This document shows, piece after piece, positions 51,177-63,700 of a DNA stretch of 64,000 nucleotides; within the stretch, counting starts at the first letter, position 1, and each line of letters starts with the position of its first letter. A model generated the notes under the pieces. The model was given only the letters and a program-made list of their open reading frames with translations. It ran no database searches and was not told the origin of the DNA. The stretch is from positions 4,790,501 to 4,854,500 of the forward strand of contig NZ_CP089538.1 in NCBI RefSeq assembly GCF_021233055.1, written 5' to 3'. Position numbers and translations under genes: made by a program. The DNA is from Spirosoma oryzicola. GTDB taxonomy: Bacteria; Bacteroidota; Bacteroidia; Cytophagales; Spirosomataceae.

Positions 51177-53543
51177 CTACAGGTTTAAAATTTTAATTTC
51201 TGTCCGGCGGTTTTGCTGATGTTCATCTTCTGAGCAGTTGACACCATCTTTACATTTATTCAACGGAAGATTTTCTCCGTACCCATTTGCCGTCATGCGT
51301 TTAGCGGCTACGCCTTTCTTTTTCAGGTAATCGACAGCGGCTTTAGCCCGATTGCTCGACAAGGTTTTATTGTAGCTTGCCGTAGCGCGACTGTCGGTAT
51401 GCGACCGCATTTCGATTCGCATCGTCGGGTATTTGGTCATCAGCTCGGCCACTTTATCAAGTTCAACGGCAGCATCCGGGCGAATCGTTGCCTTGTTTAG
51501 ATCGTAGTAAATGTTATCGATCTTGATGATATCGCCTTTCCGGAACATGGTCAGATCAGCGGAGCCCGTACCGTCTTTGGTAATCCGCCCCCCGCTGGTG
51601 CCCATACCGGCTTTGGTTGCCTGAATGGCGTAATCACAACCCGATTTTGCGGTGAACTCGTAACTGCCATCAGCGCCCGTCGTTGTTTCCTGCGTCGTTC
51701 CATCGCATTCGTTGATCAAGACAACCTTGACCCCTGCTATCGGTTTTTTCTGATTCTGAGCGGTTATAATCCCGTGCATTGTCGTTGCATCCTCGTCCGA
51801 CTTCGTAAGCGAAATCTCCAGGCGAGAAGGCTGGTCGTCCGCCAAGTCTTTTATGGAAAAACCGATCTTACTATCCACGTAACCTTCCCGGCTTGCCAAG
51901 AACTTAAACTCGCTTTCGGTATCGATGCAAACACGCATTGCGCCTTCGGCATCCGTTTTAAGCTGTTTGTCGCTTCCCCTGCTGCCCCCATCGATAGTCA
52001 CGGATGTATTGGCCAACGGCTGTTTGGATACCGCATCGACGACGCTTACCATCAACTCCCGACACGGATTCGTTGGTCCCTCGCGCGTGAAGCGATAGAT
52101 ATCATCATCCGCTCCGCCATTCTTGCGGTTACTGCTAAAATAGCCCGCTTTGCGGTTCGCGTCGGTTACGATGCCAAAGTCGTCCTGGGGTGAATTCAAT
52201 GGCTCGCCAACATTCTGTACGTTCTTTACCTGCAAGCCATCGGTCGTCAATTGCGCATAAAAGATGTCCAGGCCACCCAAGCCGGGCTGCCCATCGGAGG
52301 CTACGTACAGGTTCCCGTTGGCATCGACAAACGGAAACATTTCGTTGCCCTTGGTATTGATTGTTTTGCCTAGATTTATCGGATCTGACCACTTTCCATT
52401 CTCCCATTTCGAGACGTAGATATCGGTGCCGCCAAAGCCACCGGGCCGGTCAGAGGAAAAGTACAGAAGCTTATCGTCGGGAGAAAGTGCGGGATGCCCC
52501 GTTGAGAACTCATCACTATTAAACGATAGCTCGTCTACTTTGCCCCAATAGCCATCTACCTGCGTAGACGTATACAGTTTTAGTTTGTTGACCCCGTCGG
52601 TGCTTTTACGATACTTCCCATCATTGTAGTTATTCCGAGTGAAAATCACCCGCACGCCGTCTCGGGTAAACGTAGCTGGCCCTTCGTGGTATTTACTATT
52701 CAGCGTCCGGCTAAAGCGGTCAGACTCACTAACCGCTTCCTGGCTATAACCCATCCCCGCGTTGATATTGTTACCACCGAAATAGCCGACGGTTCGCGAG
52801 TCGTTAGCCGTTTGCGCCGTATAATCGTCACTGCCGAGCGGTCGAACAAGGGTCGTCCTGGGCGCTTTCTTAGCCGCCGGAACCGATCCTCCTACCCGAG
52901 CCGATTTTACACCGCGAAGACTTTCTGCCTCAGGCAAATAATAGAGATCCAGAAAGGGGGTACTGTTCCATTTGAACACACGCTTGATTCCATTAGCCTC
53001 CCCTGCCGATACAAACACCAGTCCTCCTTTGTAAAGTACCGGACTAAATTCGGCTTTACGGGTATTCAAACCGAGAAACTCAACGTCGTAGCTGTCGGCG
53101 TTACTCGTCATCGGAGTCATATCCCGATAAAGCGTAGAAAACGAAGACCCCCGCTTATCATCCGTCTGCGTTTTAGTATACTTTTCGTAAATCTGCTGAG
53201 CCTCCCGGTATTTTCCGTTACTGGCCAGCGCCTGCGCGTAATAAAGATAGCTTTGACTGTATTCAACGGGAAGTTCACCCTCCGCCAGCAGTTCACGATA
53301 AACCCGCTCCGCATTTTTGGTATCGTGAATCTGGTGATAACTGTAGCCGAGTCTGACTTTGGCCGTCCGTCGTTCACTATCCGATAATGATGCGGGACTA
53401 CCCAGCGCCTGTTCGTAAAGATCGACTGCCCGCGCGTACGCCAATTGCTCAAATTGACGGTCGGCCTGCTTACTGACTGACTGGGCAAATGTGGTGTTGG
53501 TAAGCAGCCAACATAGCGCTACAAGTGAGCCTATTCGTATCAT
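51177..53543 (-). CDS. PorE-like OmpA-family protein (TPR, propeller, OmpA)
   Basis: This is a 788-residue protein. I start at 53543, where the signal peptide MIRIGSLVALCWLLTNTTFAQ begins; 35 codons upstream are in frame but look unlike a coding start. The domain order is a TPR region (about 25-150), a PD40/beta-propeller (about 180-510, with HPALSPDDKLLYFSSDRPGGFGG and DGQPGLGGLDIFYA), CNA-B-like sandwiches (about 510-650) and an OmpA peptidoglycan-binding domain (about 665-788: IDNIYYDLNKATIRPDAAVELD, SHTDSRATASYNKTLSSNRA). This is the order of Porphyromonas PorE, a type IX component tethered to peptidoglycan. Unlike PorE it has no lipobox. It lies between two PorP/SprF genes. Confidence 0.9.
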   Translation of the reverse strand: MIRIGSLVALCWLLTNTTFAQSVSKQADRQFEQLAYARAVDLYEQALGSPASLSDSERRTAKVRLGYSYHQIHDTKNAERVYRELLAEGELPVEYSQSYLYYAQALASNGKYREAQQIYEKYTKTQTDDKRGSSFSTLYRDMTPMTSNADSYDVEFLGLNTRKAEFSPVLYKGGLVFVSAGEANGIKRVFKWNSTPFLDLYYLPEAESLRGVKSARVGGSVPAAKKAPRTTLVRPLGSDDYTAQTANDSRTVGYFGGNNINAGMGYSQEAVSESDRFSRTLNSKYHEGPATFTRDGVRVIFTRNNYNDGKYRKSTDGVNKLKLYTSTQVDGYWGKVDELSFNSDEFSTGHPALSPDDKLLYFSSDRPGGFGGTDIYVSKWENGKWSDPINLGKTINTKGNEMFPFVDANGNLYVASDGQPGLGGLDIFYAQLTTDGLQVKNVQNVGEPLNSPQDDFGIVTDANRKAGYFSSNRKNGGADDDIYRFTREGPTNPCRELMVSVVDAVSKQPLANTSVTIDGGSRGSDKQLKTDAEGAMRVCIDTESEFKFLASREGYVDSKIGFSIKDLADDQPSRLEISLTKSDEDATTMHGIITAQNQKKPIAGVKVVLINECDGTTQETTTGADGSYEFTAKSGCDYAIQATKAGMGTSGGRITKDGTGSADLTMFRKGDIIKIDNIYYDLNKATIRPDAAVELDKVAELMTKYPTMRIEMRSHTDSRATASYNKTLSSNRAKAAVDYLKKKGVAAKRMTANGYGENLPLNKCKDGVNCSEDEHQQNRRTEIKILNL

Positions 53544-53649
53544 AAGTAAAGCTTGGATTATAGCTAACCTCAATATATATCTACGATCTAGATAAAAATA
53601 TATACTTTCGATCAAGCAAATACTGCGCCGAAGTCGAATCGACGGCAAG

Positions 53650-53702
53650 GAAAAAGGCGTAAATGAAAGACCTAATAATTCGTCTCTCTCCTACGCCTTT
53701 TC
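53650..53702 (-). terminator. Minus-strand terminator after the first PorP/SprF gene
   Basis: On the minus strand an 11-bp stem (53692-53702 with 53650-53661, one unpaired base) is followed by TTTTTCC after a 30-nt loop. It would partly separate the adhesin-PorP unit from the PorE-like gene. Confidence 0.6.
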
Positions 53703-53715
53703 GCTGTATACCTGA

Positions 53716-54705
53716 TTAGAAATACCGGGGTGTCAGAACACGATTCTTGCCAAAGCCGAACTCATACCGCAGCATGATTTCGTGTGAACTGGGCGCTACA
53801 TCCTTGAAGTTGTTCATTGTCCGATCATAAGCGTACCCAAACCGAAACTGATCCGTCAGCTGTACTTCCAGCATCCCAACCAGCGCATCGGTACCTACAT
53901 TGCTCCAATCACTGAACTGATTCCGACGAATGGAAGCTCCGATGGCTATCCGATCGGCAAACCAGATGTTCAGGTTACCGTCAAAGCCCAGGGGCGCTCC
54001 CTCAGCGTACTTAACCAACAGCGAAGGCTTTAACTTGATCGCCGGACTTAAACCCACCACAAAACCAGCTGCCAGATAAGCATGACGACGCTGCGTCGAA
54101 ATGACATTCCCCACATTGTATTCGCTCAACTTATTTTTGATCAGGCGAGGCACCGACAGGCTCAGGTACGAGCGATCGTTGCTGAGGTAGATACCCGTTC
54201 CAAAGTTGGGCAGCAGCTTGGTAATGTTACTGGCAAAAGCAGGATCGATCTGGGTGCCAGTAGGACCGGTTCGTACATCCGCCAGGTTAACGTTGTAGCT
54301 GGCAGCTCCGGCCTGCAAGCCCAGAGCCAGCGTTGAGCGGGAACCAACCTTGATCCGGAATGCATACGAGGCAAACCCGCCCGCTTCCTGAACGGGTCCG
54401 AACTTATCGCCGTAGAGTTGCAGGCCAATACCCACTCGCTCCCGGTTGAGGGGCATGTCCATCGTGAAGGTAGCGGTTTGGGGGGCTCCTTCCACGCCGG
54501 TCCACTGGTTGCGGTAGAGCGCCGACATGCTCAGCACATCGCGACTACCGGCGTAGGCTGGGTTTAACGCCAACATGTTAAACATGTACTGCGAGAACAT
54601 CTTGTCCTGCTGAGCCAGCAGTGGACGGCTGCCGACGCTTAGAAGCATCAGCATAACCAGCGCTTTCTGGTATTTTTTACTTGATAGAAAAAAATGTCGT
54701 AACAT
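53716..54705 (-). CDS. Type IX secretion PorP/SprF-family protein (first copy)
   Basis: This 329-residue outer-membrane protein has a signal peptide (about 1-31, ending SRPLLAQ). The hallmark start DKMFSQYMFNMLALNPAYAGSRD, the strand FGTGIYLSNDRSYLSLSVP and the end SSHEIMLRYEFGFGKNRVLTPRYF make it a PorP/SprF member. It begins 12 bp after the stop of the 3080-residue adhesin gene and is clearly co-transcribed with it. This fits the common arrangement in which an adhesin with a CHU_C tail is paired with its own PorP/SprF. Confidence 0.93.
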   Translation of the reverse strand: MLRHFFLSSKKYQKALVMLMLLSVGSRPLLAQQDKMFSQYMFNMLALNPAYAGSRDVLSMSALYRNQWTGVEGAPQTATFTMDMPLNRERVGIGLQLYGDKFGPVQEAGGFASYAFRIKVGSRSTLALGLQAGAASYNVNLADVRTGPTGTQIDPAFASNITKLLPNFGTGIYLSNDRSYLSLSVPRLIKNKLSEYNVGNVISTQRRHAYLAAGFVVGLSPAIKLKPSLLVKYAEGAPLGFDGNLNIWFADRIAIGASIRRNQFSDWSNVGTDALVGMLEVQLTDQFRFGYAYDRTMNNFKDVAPSSHEIMLRYEFGFGKNRVLTPRYF

Positions 54706-54717
54706 GAGTGTCTAGAG

Positions 54718-57700
54718 CTAGCGGTTAATTGTCAGGTAGCGCACAAACTGGCGACCATCGCTGGTCCGGATCATATAGTAATAAGTACCATCAGGTAGTC
54801 CATCAGCGTCCGAGCCCAGCATCAGACCCGTGTTGGCCTTACCGTCCCAATCATTGAGATAATCTTGATTCTGATAAACCAGGTTACCCCAGCGGTTATA
54901 CACCTCCAGACTGATGGTTAGTCCCTGCAACCCTCGGATAATAAACAAGTCATTGATACCATCCCCGTTGGGTGAGAAGCCTTCGGGGATAAAGACGGCT
55001 GAATTGTCTACCGGCAATGTCAGCGGAGTAGCCTCCCGTTCATTGTCATCCGTTGGGTTGTTGTTGCCGTTGAGATCGGGGATGAGCCCGTTGGTCGACA
55101 CGTCGGAGACAATTCCCGTTCGGCTTAGTGCCTGCGCGTAAACCGAGTTGAAGAACGTCGTCGTCGTGCCATTACTAGCGACATTGACCACGATCCGAAT
55201 CGTATCCGTCTGTCTTGGCAAGAGTACACTCGTGTCGTCTCCGATCACTAGCAAGGCTTGGGCGTTACCATCAAACCGATCATTAAGCTTCAGGCGACTG
55301 CCCGTGGAACTGGAGAACGGTGTCCGCACCACTGAATAGCGGGCGCCTGTCTGGCTGTTGAAGACTTTCACCAGTGAGTCGCTGAGACTTACCTGCGTCA
55401 GTGTATCATAACCAAAGTTCTGCACAACGATCTGGTAGGTTACGTTGTACGAGCCATTGGGCTGGCGGCTGGTGTCGGCTACGGCCATCGCTACCCCAAT
55501 GTACGAACCGGTAGAAAGCCGATCAAGCGATACTGGCGTTGGGATATTGCTATTCCGAGGGTCCAGTGTATTGGCAGGATCAGGGTTAAGACCCGAAGTA
55601 GACGTGTCGGCAACGGCTAATCCCTGTTCCGTTTGAGCGACGGCGTACGCTCTGTTGTAGAACGTAAGCGTATCTGCATTCTTTACATTTACCCGTACCG
55701 TAAAGCCAAGCTGACGAGAAGCACCTACTGGCAGACTGCTTAAGGAGTCGATCAGCATATTTGTCAATACGCCCTGACCCGTATAAGACGGATTTCCCAC
55801 CAGACCCGCATCGGTAGAAACAGGTATTATATTGTCGATAATCAACGCCCCACGGCCAAAGGTTTGCGACAAATTATCGACCACCTGCACTTTGTAGAGC
55901 GGCTCCCGGCCCATGTTGCTCAACCTGATGATGTACGGAATATCGTAGATACCTGCCTGAACCAAAGCAGGCGTACCAACCCACTTAGCGACCCCGATTA
56001 ACGCCGATGGCAGATTAAAGCGAACAGCCGTTGCTACCGCTCCCTGCGGATTTGGATCGAAACCGTCGTTCGAAATGTCCGTTACGGTCCGGCTCGAATC
56101 GGCGGTGCGCCCTCGACCGACAACAGACGAGTAGAATGGCTGCACAGCCCTGTTCGGCTTCACGTTAACAGTAATCAAGACCGTATCCTGCACGCCAATA
56201 TTCAGATAGCTGGTTCGGGTCAACAGGTCGGTCGCGGTATTACCATTGAAAGCCGTATTTGCCACCAGCGTACTATTGGCACCAACGATTGGTGTACCCA
56301 CTACCGAGTAGGAAGCAGGCGACGCAAACGTTTTCGATAAGCTATCAACCAGGCTCACCCCGTAGAGCGGAGTACTACCAACGTTTTTGACGGTCGCTTT
56401 GTAAGTGACGTTGTAACTACTATCGGGTTGTAGTCTCACGTTGGTAACAGCCAATGCTACACCTATTCCGGGTCCGTTCAATTGCGGTGCCCCCAGTGTA
56501 AACACCGTAAATCCCGTGTTATTGGTTGGATTGCCGTCGTTATCAGGATCAACATCACCACCGTTAACCGACAGATCCTCAACTTTCACACCACTACTTA
56601 AGGCCGACGCACTGGCAATGTTACGGAATGTCCGTGTCGTATCGCCAACGACGCGTCTTACGGTCACGTCAAGGAAAAACGTCTGCGTACGTCCGGGTGC
56701 CAGATAACTCGTTGAATCGAAAAGATGTGTATTGTCTCCTCGTCCGGTAAACGCTGGATTTTGTTTCAAACTAAAATCCGTGTTTGTCGAACTGATGGCG
56801 ACCGATTGGATCTGATTTGGCGAGAACGCGTAAGCCAGATCATCTGTCACCAAAACGTTTTTGAGGGTATCGTCACCGAAGTTTTTGATAACAAACCCAT
56901 ATCGTACCGCGATCAGCGAATCAGCTATGTTGACCGGCGTTCCGACAACCGCTTTAGCCAAACCAATAACACTGGCTTTCGTAGTCGACGTATCCTGTAC
57001 GGTTACGCTCGACGTGTTGTTCGCCAGATTAAGGTCCTTGTTATCCAGATACGTGATTTTGGCCGTGTTCACTACTTTTTCTTTCGTCAGCAAACGGGCG
57101 GAGAAGGTAATAGACTCGCTTTTACCAGCCGGAAGACTATCAATGCGCCGGGTAATGATATCGTTCGACAGCGTGTAGTTTGGTGTTGAGCCGAGTACAA
57201 GTTCCAATCCTTTTGGTAATGCATCCTGCACATCAATGTTACGAGCGGTGTACTTACCATTGTTTGTGACTGTAATCGTGTACGTGACGGTTTCTCCGCG
57301 CTTCACAGCAGGCTTGTTTACCGTTTTCGCAATGGAAACATCGGTGTCCAGGGTGTCAGCCGCACAGTTGAAAACCTTTACTTCGATTCTCGACGGCGCA
57401 CTCAAACAGCCTGTTGCATTTCTTTCGACCACCCAGTACGTCCCTTGCCCTACGGAATCAGGGCGCAGTACAAGATTCGATGCAGTACAGGCACAGGTTC
57501 GGTAAATGTAGCTGCTTCCCACGCTCGTTGACGAAAGCGCTTTGGTCAGATCCACAACCTTCGCCGGGCATGCGTTGCGAAGGTTATTTACCAGCGGTGG
57601 CACTAACGGAGCGGCCACCTCAACGACCACGTCCGCCGACTTGACCGAGCTGCAACCGCCCGCGTCCAGCACCTGCACACTATAGCGACCACTCGTCCGG

Positions 57701-60700
57701 ACGACGATGTTCTGAGTAGTTACGTTGGTGTTCCACTTGTAGCCAGTTGCTCCGTCAGGTGCTTTAAGCGTTACGGAATCGCCAGCACAAAGCTTCGTTG
57801 ATCCCAGAATAGAGACAACAGGTACGGTACTGCTACCCTGGATGGTAAGCACCAGTTGATCCGAAGCAACGGGACAGCTAGCGTTGTTAGTGCTCACCGA
57901 AAGCGTTAGCGTCACCTTGCCGGCAGCAACATCGTTTGCGCTGGCGTTATAAACGGCATCTAGCGCAAACGGATTCGTAAATGTTCCGCTACCGCTCGTC
58001 GTCCACTGAGCGACCTTGCCAGCTCCACCCATTTTACCCGCCAGTTGGTAGGTTTTAGCCGCGCAGATGCTAGCGTCTACACCCGCGTCAGCCGTAGCTG
58101 GATTCTGCGGATCGCAGGGCGTTTGCCCCTGACAGGAAATAACCTGAACATGGATCGCCACCGGCTGGCTGTAGCAACCGCCCACCGTTTTCTCCACTAC
58201 GTAATACGTTCCAGTCCCTACAGCCGATGCACTAGCGACCTTTGAAACACTCGTTAACGAAGCATCCGTGTAATACTCGAAAATTCCTCCGGTAGTTGTC
58301 ACCTTGCTGGTTACTGCCGTTATCAAATTAACCGTAGTAGCTGGACAGGTATTTGTCCGATCAAGTACGGTTGGCGGTAGCACCGCTGGCGACACACTGA
58401 CGGTTACAGCGTTCGATGACGCGCTACTGCAAATCGATGAATTACGACAACGCGCCGTGTAACTCGCCGTTGCTGTCGGCACAATCGTAATCAATCGACC
58501 AACCTGTCCTGTTGACCAAACTACCTCACTGGTTGCCTGACAACCGTCGGCCCTTAGCGTCACTGAACTACCGGCGCATATGCTTGTGCTAACGCCTGCA
58601 TTGACTATCGTTGCCGTTGGTGCAGCAGGCGCTCCGACCGTAATGGTATTGTAAGCCGACCAATCACTTTCACATTCACCCAGTTTGCACTTGACGCGGT
58701 ATTGGGTGGTAGCTGTTGGAGTACCCGTCAGCACAGTGCCGGTGGTGCTCGCCGGATCAGACCAGATGTAGGTACCTCCCGCACAACCCGTTGCTGTCAA
58801 TGAAACGGTTTCGCTGGTACAAACAGCGGGCGTGTTCGCTACGATAACGGGAATAGCGGGCGTCGTGATCGTTAGGCTAAGGATAGCCGACGGTGCACTA
58901 ACGCACCCGTTCTGCGTGCAGGTTGCTGTAGTCGAAAAACCGCTAGTGACTGTTTTCTTGATGCTCTGTCCAGTCAAGCCGTCGCTCCAGGTAACCGTTC
59001 CACCTTCGCAACCAGTCGCGGTCAGAGTAACTTGTGCTCCGTAACAAACGGTAGTAGATGGACTAGCGCTTAGCACGGGTGGTGATACGGCCTTCACGCT
59101 CACTTTAGCCCCCAGCAGATCAAGGTCGGCACATATTTTTTGATCGGCAATCAACCGCTTCACATCCGCTCCGGTAGTGACAGCCAACTTAATAGCACTT
59201 AGATCCAGGTAATTCTTGTCACCCACGGTCGCATTGTATACCAAGGTATGGATTGTGTAATCAGCAGCCTGCGCGGGTACGTTGAAACTTGGTGTGGCCG
59301 CCGTTTGGGTAATCACCAGTTCAGTTCCTTTCGTGAGCACGTACAATACCGAGTAGCCTGTTGGTTTCACCAGACCCGTGCCCGGAGTAGCAGCAACCGT
59401 TACGGTGGAGCTGGTTGCTACGCAGACCGTTGGGCTAACCGCAGTCAGCGTACCAGCTTTGGTTACGCAATCACCCTTGTTGGGACTAATGGTGATGCTA
59501 ATCGATGCGTCACTCAGACAGTCGTTGAGCTTGCATTGGGCGTAGTAGGTCTGTGTACCATCGGGACGTACCACCAGAACAGCACCTTTATTGTTACCGT
59601 TGATGTCGTTGGCGGACCAGATCACTTCCCCCGTACAGCCCGTTGCGGTCAGCGTGACAGTACCCGTCGATTCAATAGCCGTAGCCGAGGCTGTAATCGT
59701 CGGCACAGCTACCGGTACTACCGTAACAATAGCACTCGTTGATTCCTGACTACGGCAAGTTCCCTCCTGACAGTAAACCGTGTAAGCCGTCGTTGCTTTC
59801 GGCGTTACGGTAATGCTGCTTGTCGTCTCACCCGTGTTCCAGTGCGGAGTACCCTGACAGTTGTTTACCGATAGTTTGACTTCGCCACCGGGACAAATGG
59901 CAGTCTGACTAGCCGTAATCGTTGGCGTCGGGGTTGGTGTTACGTTAAGGTTAATCACATTCGAGCTACCACTGGCGCATTGCGTGCCAGTTCGGCAAAC
60001 CGCGTAAAACGATTTGTTGGTGGGCGTCGCCGTTACCGACACAACTCCGCCGACCTGACCATCCGACCAGACAACCTCACCTGTACAGCCCGTCGCCGTC
60101 AGCGAAACCACACTACCGCTACAAGTCGCTAATGTCGATGCTCTGACCGTTGGAGCTGCTACCCCGGAGGTAGCGACGGTGATCCGAACCTTATTGGAAG
60201 CTGCACTCTCACAATTACCCACGGTGCAGGTTGCATAATACTCCTGCGTGGCCGCCGGCCGAATGTCAACGCTGGCTCCGATTCTATCCGCACCATACCA
60301 TTTTACGGTCCCCCCACAGCCGATGGCTCTCAACGTCACCGTATTCCCGCTACATACCGACAAGCTCGACGCCGAAACGATTGGTGCCGACGGCGACGCT
60401 ACGGTCACAGTAACTGACTTCGATGATTCGCTCAGGCAGTTGTTGCCTACTTTACACAGCGCATAGTAGCTGGTGCTTGCTTCAGGATAAACGATAATGC
60501 TTGTTCCTGTTTGCTTGGTACTCCATATAACCGTACCCGTGCAACCCGTTGCCGTCAACGTCACCTTGCCTTTGGCACAGGTTGAATCAACATCGGCGCT
60601 AACCGTAGGAACGGTCAGTGGAGCTACTGTAATCGTGTATACGTTCGACGTTTTGCTGATACAAGCGCCGTTTCTACAATAAACGCTATAGCTGTTATTA

Positions 60701-63700
60701 CCAATGGATGGGGTTACTACAATGCTACTGGTCGTAGCGGTTGTACTGCTCCAGATCGGTGTACCAACACAACCGGCTACCGTTAGGGTTACGGTTTCAC
60801 CTGGGCAAACGGTAGCCTGGCTAGCCGTAATGGTGGGTGACCCTACTTCCGTGACAATGTCAATGGTTTGTACAGCCGGGTTACTCAAGCAATTCCCCAC
60901 GCGGCACTGCGCCGTGTAGGTTGTTCTCGTGTAGGGCTTAACAACAATCGACGCACCCGTCTGCGGACCTTCCGACCATTCGATGGTACCACCCGCGCAG
61001 CCCGATGCGGTCAGTGTCACCGACGATCCGGCGCATACCGTACCAGCGCTAGCGGTCAGAACTGGTTGCTGAGGGTCACGAATCGTTACCGTGACTAGAT
61101 TCGAGGCATCACTCACGCAGCTATTTACGACACAACTGGCGGAATAGGTCGTTGTCACCGTTGGCTTTACGCTAATTGTGGCACCCGTTTGTCCGTCGGA
61201 CCATCGGACGGTGCCGCTACCACATCCTGACGCTTGTAGCGTAGTTACGTCGCCCGTACAGATAACTGGAACCGCACCGACGATTGTTGGCGCTTGAATA
61301 CCACATTGATTCGTGGGAATACCAACCGACGATGTATCGTTCTGCCGATAATTCGGGTCATTATTCGAACCGCTGATCGTCGCCGTAGTGCGGGTCGAGG
61401 CCGTACTGTTTATTGTCGCTTCAAGGTATAATGTGCGACTCGAACCAGCCGTTAACGTACCAATCGTCCAGATACCCGTCGATTGATTATAGCTATCAGC
61501 GGGTGTGGCACCGGCGAAAGTTAGGGCTGATGGCAGAAGTTGCTGTACCTTAACATCCGTACCCGTAGCAGGTCCGTTGTTGGAGGCCGTTATGGAATAG
61601 GTTATCTTCTGACCTACGCTGTAAGGACCAGCCGTCGTTATTTTTGTTACGACAGCCAGATCGGCCTGACAAGCTGCCACTCGAACCACTACCGACGTAC
61701 GGGTAGCGCTAACGCAATTGTCGGCAGTGACGGCTTCGGCATAGTAGGTGTTAAGACCGACCAAGGTCGGTCTTACCGTAAACTTACTCCCGCTCTCCGT
61801 TGTCATGAGTAGCGTGTTGCTCTCGTCATACCAGTTAATTCGGGCCCCTGATGCAAACCCAACCAGCTTGGTCTCTCCCCCCTGACAAACTAGCGTATCG
61901 TCTGCGGTTACCCGAGTCGGCGCGTCTGGTAATTTGCCAATTTTCAAAATGAATGAACTGGTTGAGGCACTGCAAACACCCCCCGGTCCGTCCGGGTCAT
62001 TGGTCGTAGCCGTAATCAGCACCGTACCGCTAGCAACATCAGCGGCTGAGGGAGTGTACGTAGTAGTCAGGCCCGTTGCCTTATTGAAAGTCCCCGTTCC
62101 ATTCGATGTCCAGCCGACGGTCGTAACCGAACCCGAGATCGTTACCGTCAACGACACAGGATTGACCGAACAGGCCGCTGTGCCCGAACTAATTTTCACT
62201 TCAGCCAGGTTCGGACAACCACAATTTACCAGATCGACCGTCAGTACAGCTGGGCTGCTGTAGCATCCGTCCGTCGAGCGAGCAAACAAGTAATAAGTAC
62301 CCGCGCCCACGTTCGTTGGATCGGCTACCCGCGTTGTTTGCGACCGGTTGACATTAGTATACCATTCGTACGTGAAGGCCGGATTGCTGTTAGACACCAC
62401 CACATTTGCCAGGTTGACCGTCTGAGCAGGACAGGCATTTTTGATGCTTGCCCGAATAGTTGGCGTCGGTACCACATTTACCGTTATAGTAACCGATTTA
62501 CGAGCGCTATAACATCCGTTGATCGATGCTTCGACGTAATAGGTTGTCGTGATCGTGGGTTTGAACGTAACCAGATCACCATTATCGACGATAGCCAACG
62601 GATTTTCGTCGGTTGGCGTCAGGAACCAGCAGATTTTTGCACCTGGCAGTGAAGTAGCTGTCAGCTTGATTGAATCGCCCGAGCAGATACTTGCGTTAGC
62701 TGAAGCCACCAGGCTATAATCCGTCGGACATGACGAATACAAACCCGCATCCAGATTGTTGTTTACCTCACCAACCGCTAATGTTACCGATCGAGTTTGC
62801 CCCGTAACCGGATTGACATCGCTATTCTTTGTGTCGTCAACGCCGTCAATACTTGAACTTCCCGTAAACTGGTAACCAGCTGGCGCAACAAAACTTATTG
62901 AATAAGGAACGCTGGGAGTTAGTTCGGAGAATGCATAAATGCCATTGGCATTAGTGGTCGTAGTTTTGAGTGGTTGGTTGTTGCTATCAAGCAGGACAAC
63001 CTTCACCCCGGCAATACCTGATTCGCCCGTTTGTTGCAAGCCATCTTTATTCGTATCCGCAAACACCAAGTCGCCCAAACTACCGTATACGCCCTGAATC
63101 ACGTCGATGTTACAGCAATTAAGGGCTGAACAGCCATTCAAGGTCGTAGTAAAGCGGTAACTACCCGGACTTTTGATCGACAACGACGAATCCGCGTTGA
63201 CAACCGCCAGATCAGCCGAAATCGTTGTCACGTTGCTATCGTTCCGATACCACACGATATTCTTGTACCCTGATGGAACGCTAACAACAAACTCATCGCC
63301 GGCATACCACAAGATCGGTACGGAAAAACAGACTGCTTCGTAATCATCCTCTGTCAGACTGGCATTGTTTGGCTGCGAATCCACATCACGCTGATCAGCG
63401 GATACGACCTCGGCGGTGTTAAACCAAACTCCGCGGCCGAGTACGGTAGCCTGTAACGTGAGAACGGCCGAGTCGTTCGGGGCAATTGCCCCTACGCTCC
63501 AGATCCCGGTAGCTGCGTCATAATTTCCTCTACCCCGCACCAGGCTACTCGAACCGGCTACATACGAAACCCCGCCGGCAGGTAGCTGATTTTTGACGAT
63601 TACGTTGGTAGCATTGGCCGATCCGATAGCGTTTCGAACAATAACGGTATACGTTACCGGCTCGCCCAGGGTCGGATTCTGCTTGCTGATTTTGGTTGAA

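Noticed and set aside
52686..53387. A 233-residue plus-strand frame opposite the PorE-like gene
   Set aside because: It is antisense to well-supported domains and has basic, low-complexity composition typical of shadow frames.
59248..59742. A 164-residue plus-strand frame opposite the adhesin repeats
   Set aside because: It is a by-product of the repeated codon pattern on the other strand; no start signal or family match.
57400..61300. Regular spacing in the adhesin gene as a possible CRISPR or DNA tandem repeat
   Set aside because: The repeats are conserved at protein level (about 75 residues) and diverge at DNA level; the period is far too long for CRISPR.
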